A program made the translations under genes and the position numbers. Shown piece after piece: positions 22,679-34,500 of a DNA stretch of 64,000 bases; the first letter of the stretch is position 1; the number at the start of each line of letters is the position of its first letter. Source of the DNA: Pycnopodia helianthoides (taxonomy: Eukaryota > Echinodermata > Asteroidea > Forcipulatida > Asteriidae); assembly GCA_032158295.1 (NCBI GenBank), contig CM063250.1, positions 9,473,001 through 9,537,000 of the forward strand, given 5' to 3'. The notes below the pieces were generated by a model. That model was not told the DNA's origin. It worked only from the letters and a program-made list of their open reading frames with translations, and ran no database searches.

Positions 22679-24086
22679 TATTATTAAAGCTTCTATATAA
22701 TTAAAGCTTGGGTCAACTTCCTTCCCGCGGCGCTGCGCGGTCTGCCCGTCCGCCCGCGCGAGGGGGACGATGCGATGCGTGGGGACGTTGATTCGGATTT
22801 TTAGCCTCCCTCTTTGATCGCCATCTTTCGTTGACTGGTGTCCCGGCGGCGTGCCTTCCGGAGGCGCGTTGTCGAGCCGGGTGCCAATTGTGTTCCTCAC
22901 GGGTGATTGGTCCGCGTCTTTCCTGAGTTGTCGCTGTTCGCCCCAATTTCCCAAGAGTCTTGGTAAGTTCATAGCCATAGAGTTATATATAGGAACTAGA
23001 GGGCGCACTGGCAATACTGCGTGCACAAACGCGCCGGGACTGCAAGGAGACACTAGCGCCATTTTTTAGAGGGCAAAATTGAGTACGAAGTATACGATGT
23101 GCGTATGGTAAATGCACGCATCACGCGCTCGGTGTTCATGTTGTTGTTTTGCGTACAGTAAAGTAATGGTAGTGGTACTTAAAACATGGCCGCACCACCC
23201 GCGCGACGAGTCACGTAACTTGGCTAGTGCGCCCTCTAGTTCTTCTATATAACTCTATGTTCATAGCATAGAGTTATATATAAGAACTAGAGGGCGCACT
23301 AGCCAAGTTACGTGACTCGTTGCGCGGGTGGTGCGGCCAAGTAAATACAAGTAAATACCTTAATTAAAGGGACAGTGCACTAAAAGTGCCTGGTCACAAA
23401 TATTGATAGCGTTATATTTTGTGAATTTCTTGGCTTCTTCATAGCTTTCGACTTATACCTACATCTGAAACTTTTTGGCCTGTCATCAAGCAGTGTGGAT
23501 CGAGTCAGGTCACACAATTTTATGTCGTCAGAAATTACCAATCATTTCCACAAAGTAGTGTACCGGGTCATCCACATTTTTCTGGGTGCTGACCTATTGT
23601 GCTTTGATATTATTTCTCATACTGTATTTTACATTTCATATTTTGTACAATGCAAGTAATGTATTACAGTTTATCAAGTTATTAACATCGTCATATTCCA
23701 AATAAAAATATTCTTCCTGAACAGTACTTTTGTTTCCTGTATGTTTTACTCCATCAGTGTCTCCACTTTATTCCTCAGCCATTCCCCTTCCCCTATGTGT
23801 TTGCCGCACGAAGTACACCCTTCCCCAATATTAAACTCTGCCGTACATACAACACCCCCATTATGCTTCGTTGCTGGAGAAAGGGACGAAAAGGGTCAGG
23901 AGGGCAGGCGACGTTTCGACCCCACTCAACATCCTTTGCAAGCTCAAAATGTTATCTAAAGATAAAACACAATGCGTACTGATTTCAACTACCCTCCCCC
24001 TTACCCCACATTACATTTGCAGCATTTTATACACAAGAAATCGCTCCATCTTGCAAAATGCCGCGCGAAGCGCGGCATTTTGCTAG
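22675..24086 (+). mobile_element. Helitron-like non-autonomous element
   Basis: Starts A|TCTATATTATTAAAG, with a second similar start at 22692. Ends with a 14-bp-stem hairpin (24053-24083, gcaaaatgccgcgc and complement) running into CTAG|T. The 5'-TC, 3' hairpin, CTRR end and A/T insertion site are the Helitron hallmarks. No Rep/helicase is encoded. The head is GC-rich (22720-22960), unlike its surroundings. It hosts the MITE at 22976. Confidence 0.7.
22976..23259. mobile_element. hAT-like MITE with 8-bp target duplication
   Basis: Inverted ends catagagttatata-ag-aactagagggcgcact. The duplication ttcatagc flanks it exactly (22968-22975, 23260-23267). From 23267 a second terminus in inverted orientation runs about 75 bp and pairs with the right end. 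Confidence 0.85.
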
Positions 24087-24089
24087 TTG

Positions 24090-25330
24090 GTTTTAAGGCA
24101 AGGCGCTGGGGACGAGCGAAGTCTGACTCAGGACGGCAAGATCCAGATGTTCGTGCGATACAGATATCTCTTCTCCAGTAATTCGTGTTGCGTTATCTCA
24201 CTATGTTAAACAAATGAACGTCGCCAATCAAGACTAAGTTGGGGCGAAACAGCGCCGTGCCGTAGTACCCCGCCTACGACAACCAACCACTGGTAAAAAT
24301 TGAAAACGTTGGCGCAAACGATCGCGTGAGCGGAACGCACCCCAGGTAACCCCCGGCCGCGCGCCCCCGGCCGAACCGTGAACCCGGATGCAATGTTTTT
24401 CTCTCCGTACGACATTATTACCATATTAGGTTACAGGAGTAAAATTTGAAATTATTTCACACGAGAAGTGAGTGGGTGTGTGTTGATCAAAGGCAGGGCA
24501 AACGCAAACCGATTGGTCTTATCTTGTTGCGATGGGTGGGAACGAGCGAAATTTTACAAGTCCCCTTGCTCTATGGTGGTGCAGCAAGTCCCCCGTACTC
24601 AAGTTACATTATTGCGGTGGTACAACTACTGTACTTGTTTTGAATTTGAACAAATTAAACTAATGCAATGCTTTAGGTTTAACAGATAATTATTGTATTT
24701 TGTAACATTTAAAAAGTTAGTGTTCTGCGGAATAAACAAATTTTATAGTTGGGAGTTGTGAGGCGCATACAAATAATTACTTGAAACCATATAGAAGTGT
24801 GAATTCCGTCGCGAAAGAAGTGTTGTGCTCAACGACCGCCGCCGTAGAGGGCGTAGGGCCTACCCTTCGTGACGGACAACACTTTTCAGTAGAGCGACAT
24901 TGTGGACTTTCCCCATGTGTTTTCTTTTGTTCCTCTTCTTAAATCTTTCCCTTTACATTTTTAGGGCTTAACCCCACAGTGTCAAAACACCACACAAGTA
25001 CAGTTCCTATCTAAAAATCATCCCACAATGTCTTATCTTGTATACTCACCTATCGCAAATTGCGACAACACTTCTTTGCGACGGACAACACTTCTTTCGG
25101 GGACTCGTGACGACAAAACTTCTACCGCGTGACGGACAAATCACGCGTGACGGACAATGCCACTTCTTTCAAGTGTCCAGAATAGAACACCATAGAATCG
25201 CTGTCCGCGATAGAAAACTCCGTGTCTACACCCATTATGACAAATCTTAATACTATGGCATGACACTGCTATGGCTTCAGTTTACCAAAAATCTGCATTT
25301 GATCAGCAGCCAAGCTAATGCTTTTCTGAA
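24090..25330. other. Intergenic repeats, no gene seen
   Basis: 24100-24250 shares inverted words (tcttgattggcgacg, ccagcg, cgaagtctgac-like) with 22375-22480, a possible older inverted-repeat element around the Helitron. 24880-25160 carries (g)tgacggacaa-cacttctt units. Confidence 0.4.
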
Positions 25331-25359
25331 ACAATAGACCCTTCCCATGAAATATGTAA

Positions 25360-26190
25360 GATAAACATCAGAAAAATCGGTCGCGCCATGGGCTCAGCAG
25401 TAGGCCCTGAAATCTGTGATATTACAGTACATGTTTTGAAGAAACAAATCCTTGAAAAAGCTGATCACATCCTAGCCTGGTGGCGCTATAGAGGTGACAT
25501 AACTGTCATCTATGACAGCAACCTTGACAATTTTAAGAGCCTTATCCACAGCTTGAATCAAATACATCCAACCCATAAAATTACTTTTGAGGCCTCTGAC
25601 ACTTCAATCAACTTCTTTGACTTAACAATGTTCAAAATGTGAAAGGCTCAGTGAAACTAGAGTCTATACACACAAAACCAAACCCATTGAGACCTACCAA
25701 TACCTGCACAAGACATCACAACCCCAACATGTGCTCAAAGCATTCATATGGGGAAACATTCCCCTGTGCCAGAAACACAAATAGAGAAGATGATTTCTTA
25801 CTTAAAGTCAACAATTTCTCTGACAAGCTAAAAGCAAGAGGCTATAACATTTCGGAAATAAACAAAATCACCGAAAAAGTATCACACACTAATCAGTCTA
25901 ACTTGATTCAAAACGGCACCCCCAAAACGGAAAGCAAAACTCCACTGGTTTTCAGTACGACATACAACTCATAACCTAGAGTAACCTAAACAATTCAATC
26001 AAACAACGCTGGTCTCTCAAACGCAACAATGCAACATCTCGGAGATCTTCCAAGACCCTCATTTCTCATTCCATTGCGTACAGAAAAGATCAAAACATAA
26101 GGGAAAAGTCGATCAGAGCAAAACTAAACCGGATCGCAAATTTATGTTCTGCAGCACACGCTGGCTACGGAGTCAACAGTTAAGGGATAG
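25360..26190 (+). pseudogene. Penelope-like reverse transcriptase relic
   Basis: Reads GRAMGSAVGPEICDITVH, WWRYRGDITVIYDSNLDNF and LNQIHPTHKITFEAS. A frameshift near 25640 follows, then SIHTKPNPLRPTNTCTRHH and finally IAYRKDQNIREKSIRAKL. These match the RT core and thumb of Penelope-like elements (YRDDI, HPT-KFT-E, IAYRR-NLRD-LVRAKL). The catalytic YRDD is YRGD, so the copy is dead. No GIY-YIG domain is seen. Confidence 0.75.
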
Positions 26191-26727
26191 GGAAGAACAG
26201 CCTAATTTTACTGTTTTCTTAAAATAGGACGGCAAATGGCACTGGCGCATTCTTCAATCTAGAATTGCTTGCCACATTGATCAAACTTGTTACTAAATTA
26301 TGGTCTCTTTAATTAAGACCACCAGAGAACACTAGTCAACGCGAAATGTTGAGAACAAACCCTAAATCAGGTCTTCTCAGAGGAAGCACCCTTTCAAGTT
26401 GTTGATAATTCTTACATAGTATACCCATAAGAATGGATCACAACTGAAAGTACAGTTCGACATCCTTATTCCTTAGAACACAAAAACACTGATCAAAATA
26501 ACACACTTACAATAAAGTCACAGGTATAAATATTGTTATCATTATTGCCACTGATGTGATTATTGTTAAAACATAATTTAGAGTCAGAATTTCATAGATC
26601 CGCTTTACAGAAACAATCAATTAACAAACAGATTTCAGAGTTTAAGACACTATATCCAAAATCCAAGGCACTTGCAAAAGGCACCTGGCAATACTTTGAA
26701 ATGTTTGAAAGTTTAACTTAAGTAGTT

Positions 26728-26790
26728 ATTGGGATTTGAACCAACGACCTCCTTGTGGTTTATTACTTGATACTTATTTTATAAAAAAAA
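26728..26790 (-). mobile_element. tRNA-Asn-type SINE fragment
   Basis: Minus-strand ggttcaaatccc B-box is followed on the plus strand by ctccttgtggtttattacttgatac, the phrase shared with copies at 27.06, 35.09 and 37.68 kb. Confidence 0.5.
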
Positions 26791-26937
26791 GTTGCATCTC
26801 CTTAAGGTGATCTTGCTTCCCAGGTTGTATCCTGCACTTGGGTGTGATCCCTGGCTGCACTGCAGTTGATGGTTGTATGGCTTCTGACTGGCACTCCTGA
26901 ACAAAGATATTGACAAAATAGGGAGACAGCCAACATA

Positions 26938-27075
26938 GGGCGAGACAGCTCAGTTGGTAGAGCGCTGGCATGTTAATCCGGAAGTTGTTGGTTCAAATCC
27001 CGCTCTGGTAAATTTTTCTTTGTTCAACCCAAAAACTACTTAAAATCTACACAGTCAGTTTCCCTTGTGCTTTAT
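26938..27075 (+). mobile_element. tRNA-Asn-derived SINE
   Basis: cagctcagttggtagagcgc (A-box), a GTT anticodon position and ggttcaaatcccgctctggt (B-box), then ttgttcaacccaaaaacta and cagtcagtttcccttgtg, shared with 35.05 kb. The acceptor stem does not pair, so it is not a working tRNA. Confidence 0.65.
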
Positions 27076-27276
27076 TACTTAAGTAATTATTAAAATTTTT
27101 ATAAATGTATATTTATTGTTTGTAAATCTAAACAGACTTGATTGAAAGTTACAAATTACCTCAAACAAACAATTTCTGGAATGTGTTTTTTGGAAGATCG
27201 GCATTAGCAAAGAACAAGAAAGAATTATCATAAAATGTTAAGATTGCATTCATCCTAATTAAAAAATGTATAAAAG

Positions 27277-27450
27277 ATGTATTTACAGGTGCCTGAGTAC
27301 AAAAGTGTGCGCCCTTACACACTCCAACATATGGGGTACTCCAAACAATGGAACAATGCTACCACACAAGGTTTTCTTTGTTCTAGTGCTACCGCACAGA
27401 GGATTTCTTCAGAAAAGGGAAAAATAGAACAACAATGGAAGTACCCCAAA
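27277..27450. repeat. Diverged single copy of the 60.5-kb repeat unit
   Basis: Shares catatgggg, caatggaacaatg, ttcttcagaaaaggga and aatagaacaacaat-g-agta-cccca, in the same order, with the tripled unit at 60480-61050. Confidence 0.65.
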
Positions 27451-28050
27451 ATGCCCTCCTGCTATCATTAGTTACAGAAAGCGTTTACACAGCTCAGTGG
27501 GAGGAAAAATAAATAACTTTTCAGTTGCCCCCATCGCTATTGTCCTGGTTCCGATGCCCAGATGGCATGACTGCAATATAATTGAATCTCGCACTGGTAT
27601 AACAATAACTTAAACTCCAAATTAAAGTTTAAACCCGTTTTAGCAACAACTTATAAATCACAATTACTCCCTTTTTTTCAATCAAACTCATAGTTTAAAC
27701 CTGTATTCATAAATACCTGGGACAGTTTATCCATTCTGATTGGACGAGAGGACGTCACGTGGGGGTGTTTAAACGGACGATATAACACCGGCTAGAAGTG
27801 TTTAAACACACCTGTGGCGCGCAAGGTTACACGCAGGCGCTAATTTACGCGAAACGCAATCAACACATATTGGTATTCAATCTAAAAACATGTTAGTGTT
27901 ATGACGCACGCGTACGCACAACTGTTGAGCGTGGCATGTATATCCTTCGCGAAACAGGGCTTGAGGACGTGACAGGAATTGAAAGTTAACGGAAAAGTTG
28001 AGATTTTTCCAACAGTATTACGCTTTTTAACAAAAAGGGCATTTATGAAT

Positions 28051-28148
28051 GGGAATAAAAGGGTAGTGACGCGGTCTTAACCGGGTGATAAAGGACCGAG
28101 CCGAAAAAAAGCCGAAGGTTAAGACCGCGTCACTACCCTTTTATTCCC
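28051..28148. repeat. Perfect 32-bp inverted repeat with 34-bp centre
   Basis: 28051-28082 (gggaataaaagggtagtgac onwards) is the exact complement of 28117-28148. It lies just past the ELOVL stop, and its right arm holds the minus-strand AATAAA. Confidence 0.85.
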
Positions 28149-28335
28149 TTATTATCAAAATGTACAAAAAACAGTTACTCCATTTTTTATCAAGCTCATA
28201 GATAAAAGCTGTTTTAGCAAAATGTACAAATCACAACTACTCCTTTTTCAAAAATCAAACTCCTACTTTGTACCCGTTTTTGCAACAACGTATAAATCGC
28301 AATGACTCCTCTGAACCGTCTCTTCAGAAATCTTC

Positions 28336-28509
28336 TCACACCTTGAGTTTTCCCTCTTTCTTAGAGAAGTAAGCCTTGGCGTAGAAATTACTGAACAGTA
28401 CCACCAGAGATATTGCGTAGAAAAATACCGCATAATTAAAACCCTGCGGAAAGTCACAATCAATGGTTAAATTGTACCCAGTATGAAAGATGACCGCAAA
28501 GAACTGTGC
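28336..28509 (-). CDS. ELOVL7: ELOVL terminal coding exon
   Basis: Residues 215-271 and TGA. It opens AQF, completing TXXQXXQ, and covers the last helices, ending [13 protein letters not shown]. Acceptor atatcaattcag. The last codons AAG GTG TGA also resemble a weak donor (AAG|GTGTGA), so a further exon is possible. A minus-strand AATAAA lies at 28140-28145. Confidence 0.92.
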   Translation of the reverse strand, partial: AQFFAVIFHTGYNLTIDCDFPQGFNYAVFFYAISLVVLFSNFYAKAYFSKKEGKLKV

Positions 28510-31500
28510 CTGAATTGATATAAAGAAAAAGCACAACAAGAAAGTGGAATTAGTTTGTGTTTTTTTTAATGGAAAGTTTGAGTTTAATTTCAACTTATCT
28601 TCGTTATTAAGCATTGCAATGAATAGAATGATGCATGGGTCTGTGAGAGAAAAACTAAGCTACAAAAGCTTTCATCATTGTGTACATCCTGTGAATGGCT
28701 TGGAATTTGCACAACACTGGGCTTGGTACAACCTTCCCGAATAATCTTGAGGGCCATCTCTGTTGAGCAAGTCTAACAAAAGGTCCCCTTGCAGTCCCAT
28801 ACCTAACACACCATGCTTTTTCAAGAAAACTCTTGCTCTGCTGAAAAAATCCAGTTACTGGGTGTAAGATCCAAGTTGTTTATTACGTACATAGCCATGT
28901 GTGTCCTCCCTCACTTTGGTTTGTGTGAATAATCATGTAAATTGAGGTTTGAATATTCATAAGTTTGTTGGGTCATTCGAATATGTATGAGCACCAGAAT
29001 GTCTGGAATTGGGTGTCACCTTTTGTTGAGTGTACGATCTACGATTGCCACTGTGGTCTTCTCCTCTCTGCAAGTCAGATGTTTTATAATGTACAACTGG
29101 AGCGTTTGGCTCTATATATTTGATATCCTATTGGGATTGGGGTGCTAAACAAAGCCAGTCAGGAGGACAGTCAAGAAGCATTGATGCTTTCTGTATGACT
29201 TTGGACCAGTGATATTAGAGGCATGGTAAACTACTGAAATGCAAACCCATGCCCTTCAGGTATGGTATTTTTCTATTTGGAATTGGAGTAGGCCAACTCT
29301 GTAACCAGCTAAACGTGTCTGAGTAGAGCACTACATGACACTGAGATAATGTTGCCTGGTTGAGTATTTATAAGAAGAGGGAGTCAGACCCAGTGAAAAG
29401 TAAAAAGTAGCCTGGTTGAGCACTTAAAAGAAGAAAGCTGATAGAACCAGTGAAAAGTGAAAAAAGTCAAGTGCCTGGTTGAAGGAACACGTTGCCTTCA
29501 AATCTCATGAAATTTTACTGTTTGGAGGTGTTCCTTATACTTATTAAGAGTTGCTCTTGCAATAAAACACCTTTAATGTGTTATAATTAGTGAATGGTAA
29601 TTAAAAAAAAAAAAACATTGACCTCTGATCCCCGAGACATGTCCCGCGAAATGTATACGTTTTTCAAGCCGTCAATACGATCGTCGGTGTAATGGGCAAT
29701 AATGCGGGATGAAGAGCAGTAGGCTGGCGCCGTAGCCTGTGGCCTGGTAAACCTATCACATGAACACCAGGTAATATACCATTCTCTACTCGACGACATG
29801 TGGGTATAGTAAACACGTCCACACCGCACTGTCAAAATGGAGAACCCTGTCTTCGCGTCGTCTACTGTACTGCAGCATGCAGGGGGAGGTCTATGTGGTA
29901 TGGCCGCGGGGCTTTGCTGCTGCTGGTACGTCCCTGACGTGGGGACTTGCTACTTAATTATTTAACATATGTTTTTTCTTTCTTTTTTCATTCATTATAT
30001 TTATTGGAATACAATAAACAGATTGTAATCGTAACATTTTTAATAAAATAATTGCTCAGTCGTAGTTCAACAGCTGCGACTGGAAATAAGACTAATAGAA
30101 TTTGTCCGCCATTTATGGGAGTCAAAATCTTGACTCCCATAAATGGCGGAGCGTTTTGTTTCGCGAAAGTGAAGCATTTCTAAATCACGTTTGTGTGGAT
30201 CATTATATTCTACTTTTTAAACATCTTTCCGACTGTGCTCATTATACATCAAACGCTTTTTATAGCCCAAAAGCGCCCAACAGCACCCAACCCGAGGGCA
30301 ACGTGTTCCTTTGAGTACTTGTAAGTGGAGGAATGTCAGACCCAGTGAAAAGTAAAGAGTAGCCCGGTTAAGAAGTTAGAGGAAGAGGGGTGTCGGACCC
30401 ACTGAAAAGTAAAAAGTAGCCTGGTTGAGCACTTATAGAAAGAGGGGTGTCAGACCCAGTGATCAGTAAAAATGTAAAGTGTCTGGTTGTTTACTTAAAA
30501 AAAGGGGTGTCAAACCCACTTATAAGACATCAGAACCAGTGAAAAGTAAAAAGTAGTCTAGTTAAGTACTAATAGGAAGAGGGGTGTAGCACCAACTGGA
30601 AAAGTAAAAAGTAGCCTGGTTGAGCACTTATAAGAAGAGGGGTTGCGGTCCCTGTGAAAAGTAAAAAGTAGCCTGGTTGAGCACTTATAGAAGAGGGGTG
30701 TCGACCCAATGAAAAGAAAAAGTGCTGGTTGAGCTTGGAAGAGGTGTCGGACCAAGAAAAAAAGTGAGGGTGGTACTTGTAAGTGGAGCAGTGTCAGACC
30801 AAGAGAAAAGTAAAATGTAGCCCAGTTGAACACTTTTAAATAGAGGGGTGTCGGACCAACTGAAAATTCAAAAGTAGCCTGGTTGAGCACTTATAAGAAG
30901 AAGGGTGTCAGAACCAGTGAATAGTAAAAAGTAGTCTGGTTAAGTACTAATAAGAAGAGGGGTGTCGGACCAACTGAAAAAACTAAAAAGTAGCCTGGTT
31001 GAGCACTTATAAGAAGACAGGTGTCAGACCGACTGAAAAGTAAATAAGTTGCCTGGTTGAGCACTTATAAGAAGAGGGGTGTCGAACCCACTGAAAAGTA
31101 AAAGTAACCTGGTTGAGCACTTTAAGAAGACGGGTGTCAGACCCACAGAAAAGAAAAAGTAGCCTGGTTGAGCACTTACAAGAAGAGGGGTGCCAGACCA
31201 ACTGAAAAGTAAAAATGTAAAGTGCCTGGTTGTTTACTTATGAGAAGACGGGTGTCAGACCCAGAGAAAAGAAAGAAGTAGCCTGGTTTTTTACTTTAAG
31301 AAGACGGGTGGTCAGAACCAGTGAAAAGTAAAAAGTAGCCTGGTTGAGTACTTATAAGAAGAGGGGTGTCAGACTGACTGAAAAGTAAAAAGAGTAAAGT
31401 GCCTGGTTGAGTACTTGTAAGTGGAGGAGTGTCAGACCCAGAGAAAAGAAAAAAGTAGCTTGGTTGAGCACTTATAAGAAGACGGGTGTCAGACCGACTG

Positions 31501-34500
31501 AAAAGTAAAGTAAGTTGCCTGGTTGAGCACTTATAAGAAGACGGGTGTCAAACCCACTGAAAAGTAAAAAGTAGCCTGGTTGAGTACTTATAAGAAGAGG
31601 GGTGTCAGACCGACTGAAAAGTAAAAAGAGTAAAGTGCCTGGTTGAGTACTTGTAGTGGAGGAGTGTCAGACCCAGTGAAAAGTAAAAAGTAGCCTGGTT
31701 GGCACTTATAACAGGAGGGTTGCTGAATCCAAATAGTAATGGAGATATGCTTTATTTTATTTTAGTAAGTTGATTGTAAATAATAAGGCTGTTGGCCAGT
31801 GGGATTTTGTGTAAATAAATCTAAGTGGAACTAGACAAGGCTTCAGACTCCATAATTATTGTCAGACTGACTTGGTTCTCACACTGGGGGCTCTCTTAAA
31901 AAAATACCCTGGTATCACCAGTATAAGACGTATCATAGGAGCCATGCTAGGGCACAAAACAGAGAAAAAACTGTGAAAACCATGCCATGCGGTGTATCTT
32001 TTGTCCACGAACTCAAGCAAAAAAACAAAGAAATGAGGTGCCGCACGACTCACTACCATTACCAAAATCACTACACCAGTGTTACAAATAACAATCACTG
32101 AAATCAATGACTACCTTAAACGGCTTTTCAAAGGGTGAAACTTTCTGAAGTTGCACAAATTCTTGCACTTTAAAAAAACACATTTGGTAATGTAAGTTTG
32201 CCCCAAACAAGGCTGAGGGCCACTCTTGCTAAGGGGCTACAAGAAGAAAAAGTTTAAGATGAAAATAACTCAGGGGAGCTGAAGGTAGGAATTGATGTTC
32301 CTCTTAAAACAGTCTAGATTGAGGGAAACGTGCACCACGCAAGGAGTTCCAAAGAGATGCAGTATGTGGAATGGCTCTTTGTTCTACATCTCAGCGAAAT
32401 AAAGGCGTATGGGTGAAAGCAAGCAAAAAGCCTAGTTTTAAAATCAAACATCATGATAGGAGGAAATAGGTCGGACACACTGGTGGCACATTTACCATGA
32501 AAATATCTGTGGAAAAGACGGAGGCTGGCTACAGATCTACGGTGGGCAAGAGGTTGTAAAGTTGATCCCAACCCTTCACCAACAAGATTCACAACATGTT
32601 CTGCACTCTATCGAATAAAGATAAATGACAGGAAGAAGATCCAACCCAAATATGACAACAGTACTCCATTAGGGGAGGTATAGTTGTCTTATACAGGTAG
32701 AGAGTAGCTCTGTTCTAGGTTCTTACTATCTCCACAAAGCTCAAAGCCAAAAGGAAACAGCTTTAAATTCAATGAAAAAAGGTCAAGCTACATGGCTCGA
32801 ACTTAGGAGAAAAAAAGACTGCAGAACTTCGAGCTCAAAAATTTGACAGGACCTGAAATGTTTTTAAAAGACCAGAATCAAAATGAGAAAAACGATTTGT
32901 AAAAAAAACTAGAAAAAGAAGTATTATCTCATTCATCTTATGGGTAAGTATACTTCAACACTCAACACAATTGAACACCATTTTGAACATCATTTACAAA
33001 AAAAAGAGATATTTATTCAATTGTGAAAAACCACATGGCCACCGAAAATTGAAAAATACATGGCAACAGACAATAGAAAAACACATATGGCCACCCACAA
33101 TTGGAAAAACATGGCAACCGACAATTGAAAAACACACGGCAACCGGACTTGTCAGCGGCCACTGGCCCCAACACTAAAAACACTGGCCTCGGCCCGTGGT
33201 CCAGTGTAAATTTTAAGCTCAGCAGCTGACGTTTGATTTAAAGTTAAGGTTTCAAAAGGCTGGACCTTACCAACTGCAGCTGCGTCATGTAACGTTTCCA
33301 CCACAAGTATTTCTGCATGCCTGGACCCATAGCTGATAACCCATAGTAGCTGTACATGATGATGTGTACAAAGGAGTTGATCATGGCCAGGAAAAATGCT
33401 GCAAAAAATACAAAATCGGGAGATAAGTATTTCCAGGAGGAGAGGGGAATTTGTTAAAGACTGGAAGGTCCATGGAACTTGATTATTACACGGTGTACAG
33501 GAATCCTGGAATGTCAATCAAAGTAAGGATGATAGTCAAATTGCGGACAAAAAGGTTTGGAAACAGGATGACATTTTAGGAGGTCTGTTGAAATGATGGA
33601 ATTTTCACATTTTGGTAACTTCTGGAGTTATAGATTTCAATGAGTGCTGGAAAGTGCTGGACAGGCTCATTAAAGAAAACCCAGTGCTTAACAAACATCG
33701 GTGTACTGGTGTATGGGTAAAACACACACAATAGATCAAAGAGCATGATTTTCTGTATCTGAAGATAATAAAAGTACTTTTGTTTCACTAGGCAGGTTTA
33801 AAAAGGTTTGAATTCAGACAAAAGTCTGAAATTTCCCTTCCATGATCAAAAGGAAAGGAAAAACAAGCTGTGTGTGGTTGCATTTAAAGCACATGTATAA
33901 CATTGGTAATTGTCAATGACCAGTATCTGCACTTTATGTGACCCAACATACACATGAAATAACAAACCTGTGAAAGTTTTAGCTCAATCGGTGTTTTCAA
34001 TGTTTCTAAACATCGGATTTTGACACGAGAGATCAAAACTATTTGTTTTACTCATTTCCTAAAAACTATAGCATTTCAAGCAAAACTATTACAAGGGAAG
34101 TTTTCCACCATGACCATCATGATCTTTATACCATGTAAGTTATGTGCAATTCTGTGAACATTTATATTTTAAATCTTACCAATTTTGTGCACACCCTTTA
34201 AAAGTTGAATAATGTGGCTTTCAGGAAAACAGTACCGGTAAGCGATATTTCAATTTTGTGAACAGCTAGGTTCCAGTACACCAGTTTGGTAGCCTTACCA
34301 AGTTTTCCTGTGGCACCCTTAAGTTACATAGACTACAAAACCTGGCCTGGAGATCACAGTCTGTTCCCCTGCTTTTTGCAATGGTGCCCCCTGAAAAGTT
34401 TGTCATTGTTTTACCAAAAGAAGTGCCCTTTGCAAGTAAATTCAAATGGCCTCGCCCTCGCATTGATGAAATTCCACTCCTACATACACACACACTGAGG

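Noticed and set aside
22676..23062. 128-residue minus-strand frame
   Set aside because: Lies in the GC-rich head of the Helitron-like element and runs into the MITE; GC-rich DNA gives long chance frames.
26938..27010. tRNA-Asn gene
   Set aside because: A and B boxes are good, but the acceptor stem does not pair and the downstream sequence is shared with dispersed SINE copies.
30311..31720. CRISPR-like direct repeat array
   Set aside because: Units run head to tail with no unique spacers, in an animal intron; it is a minisatellite.
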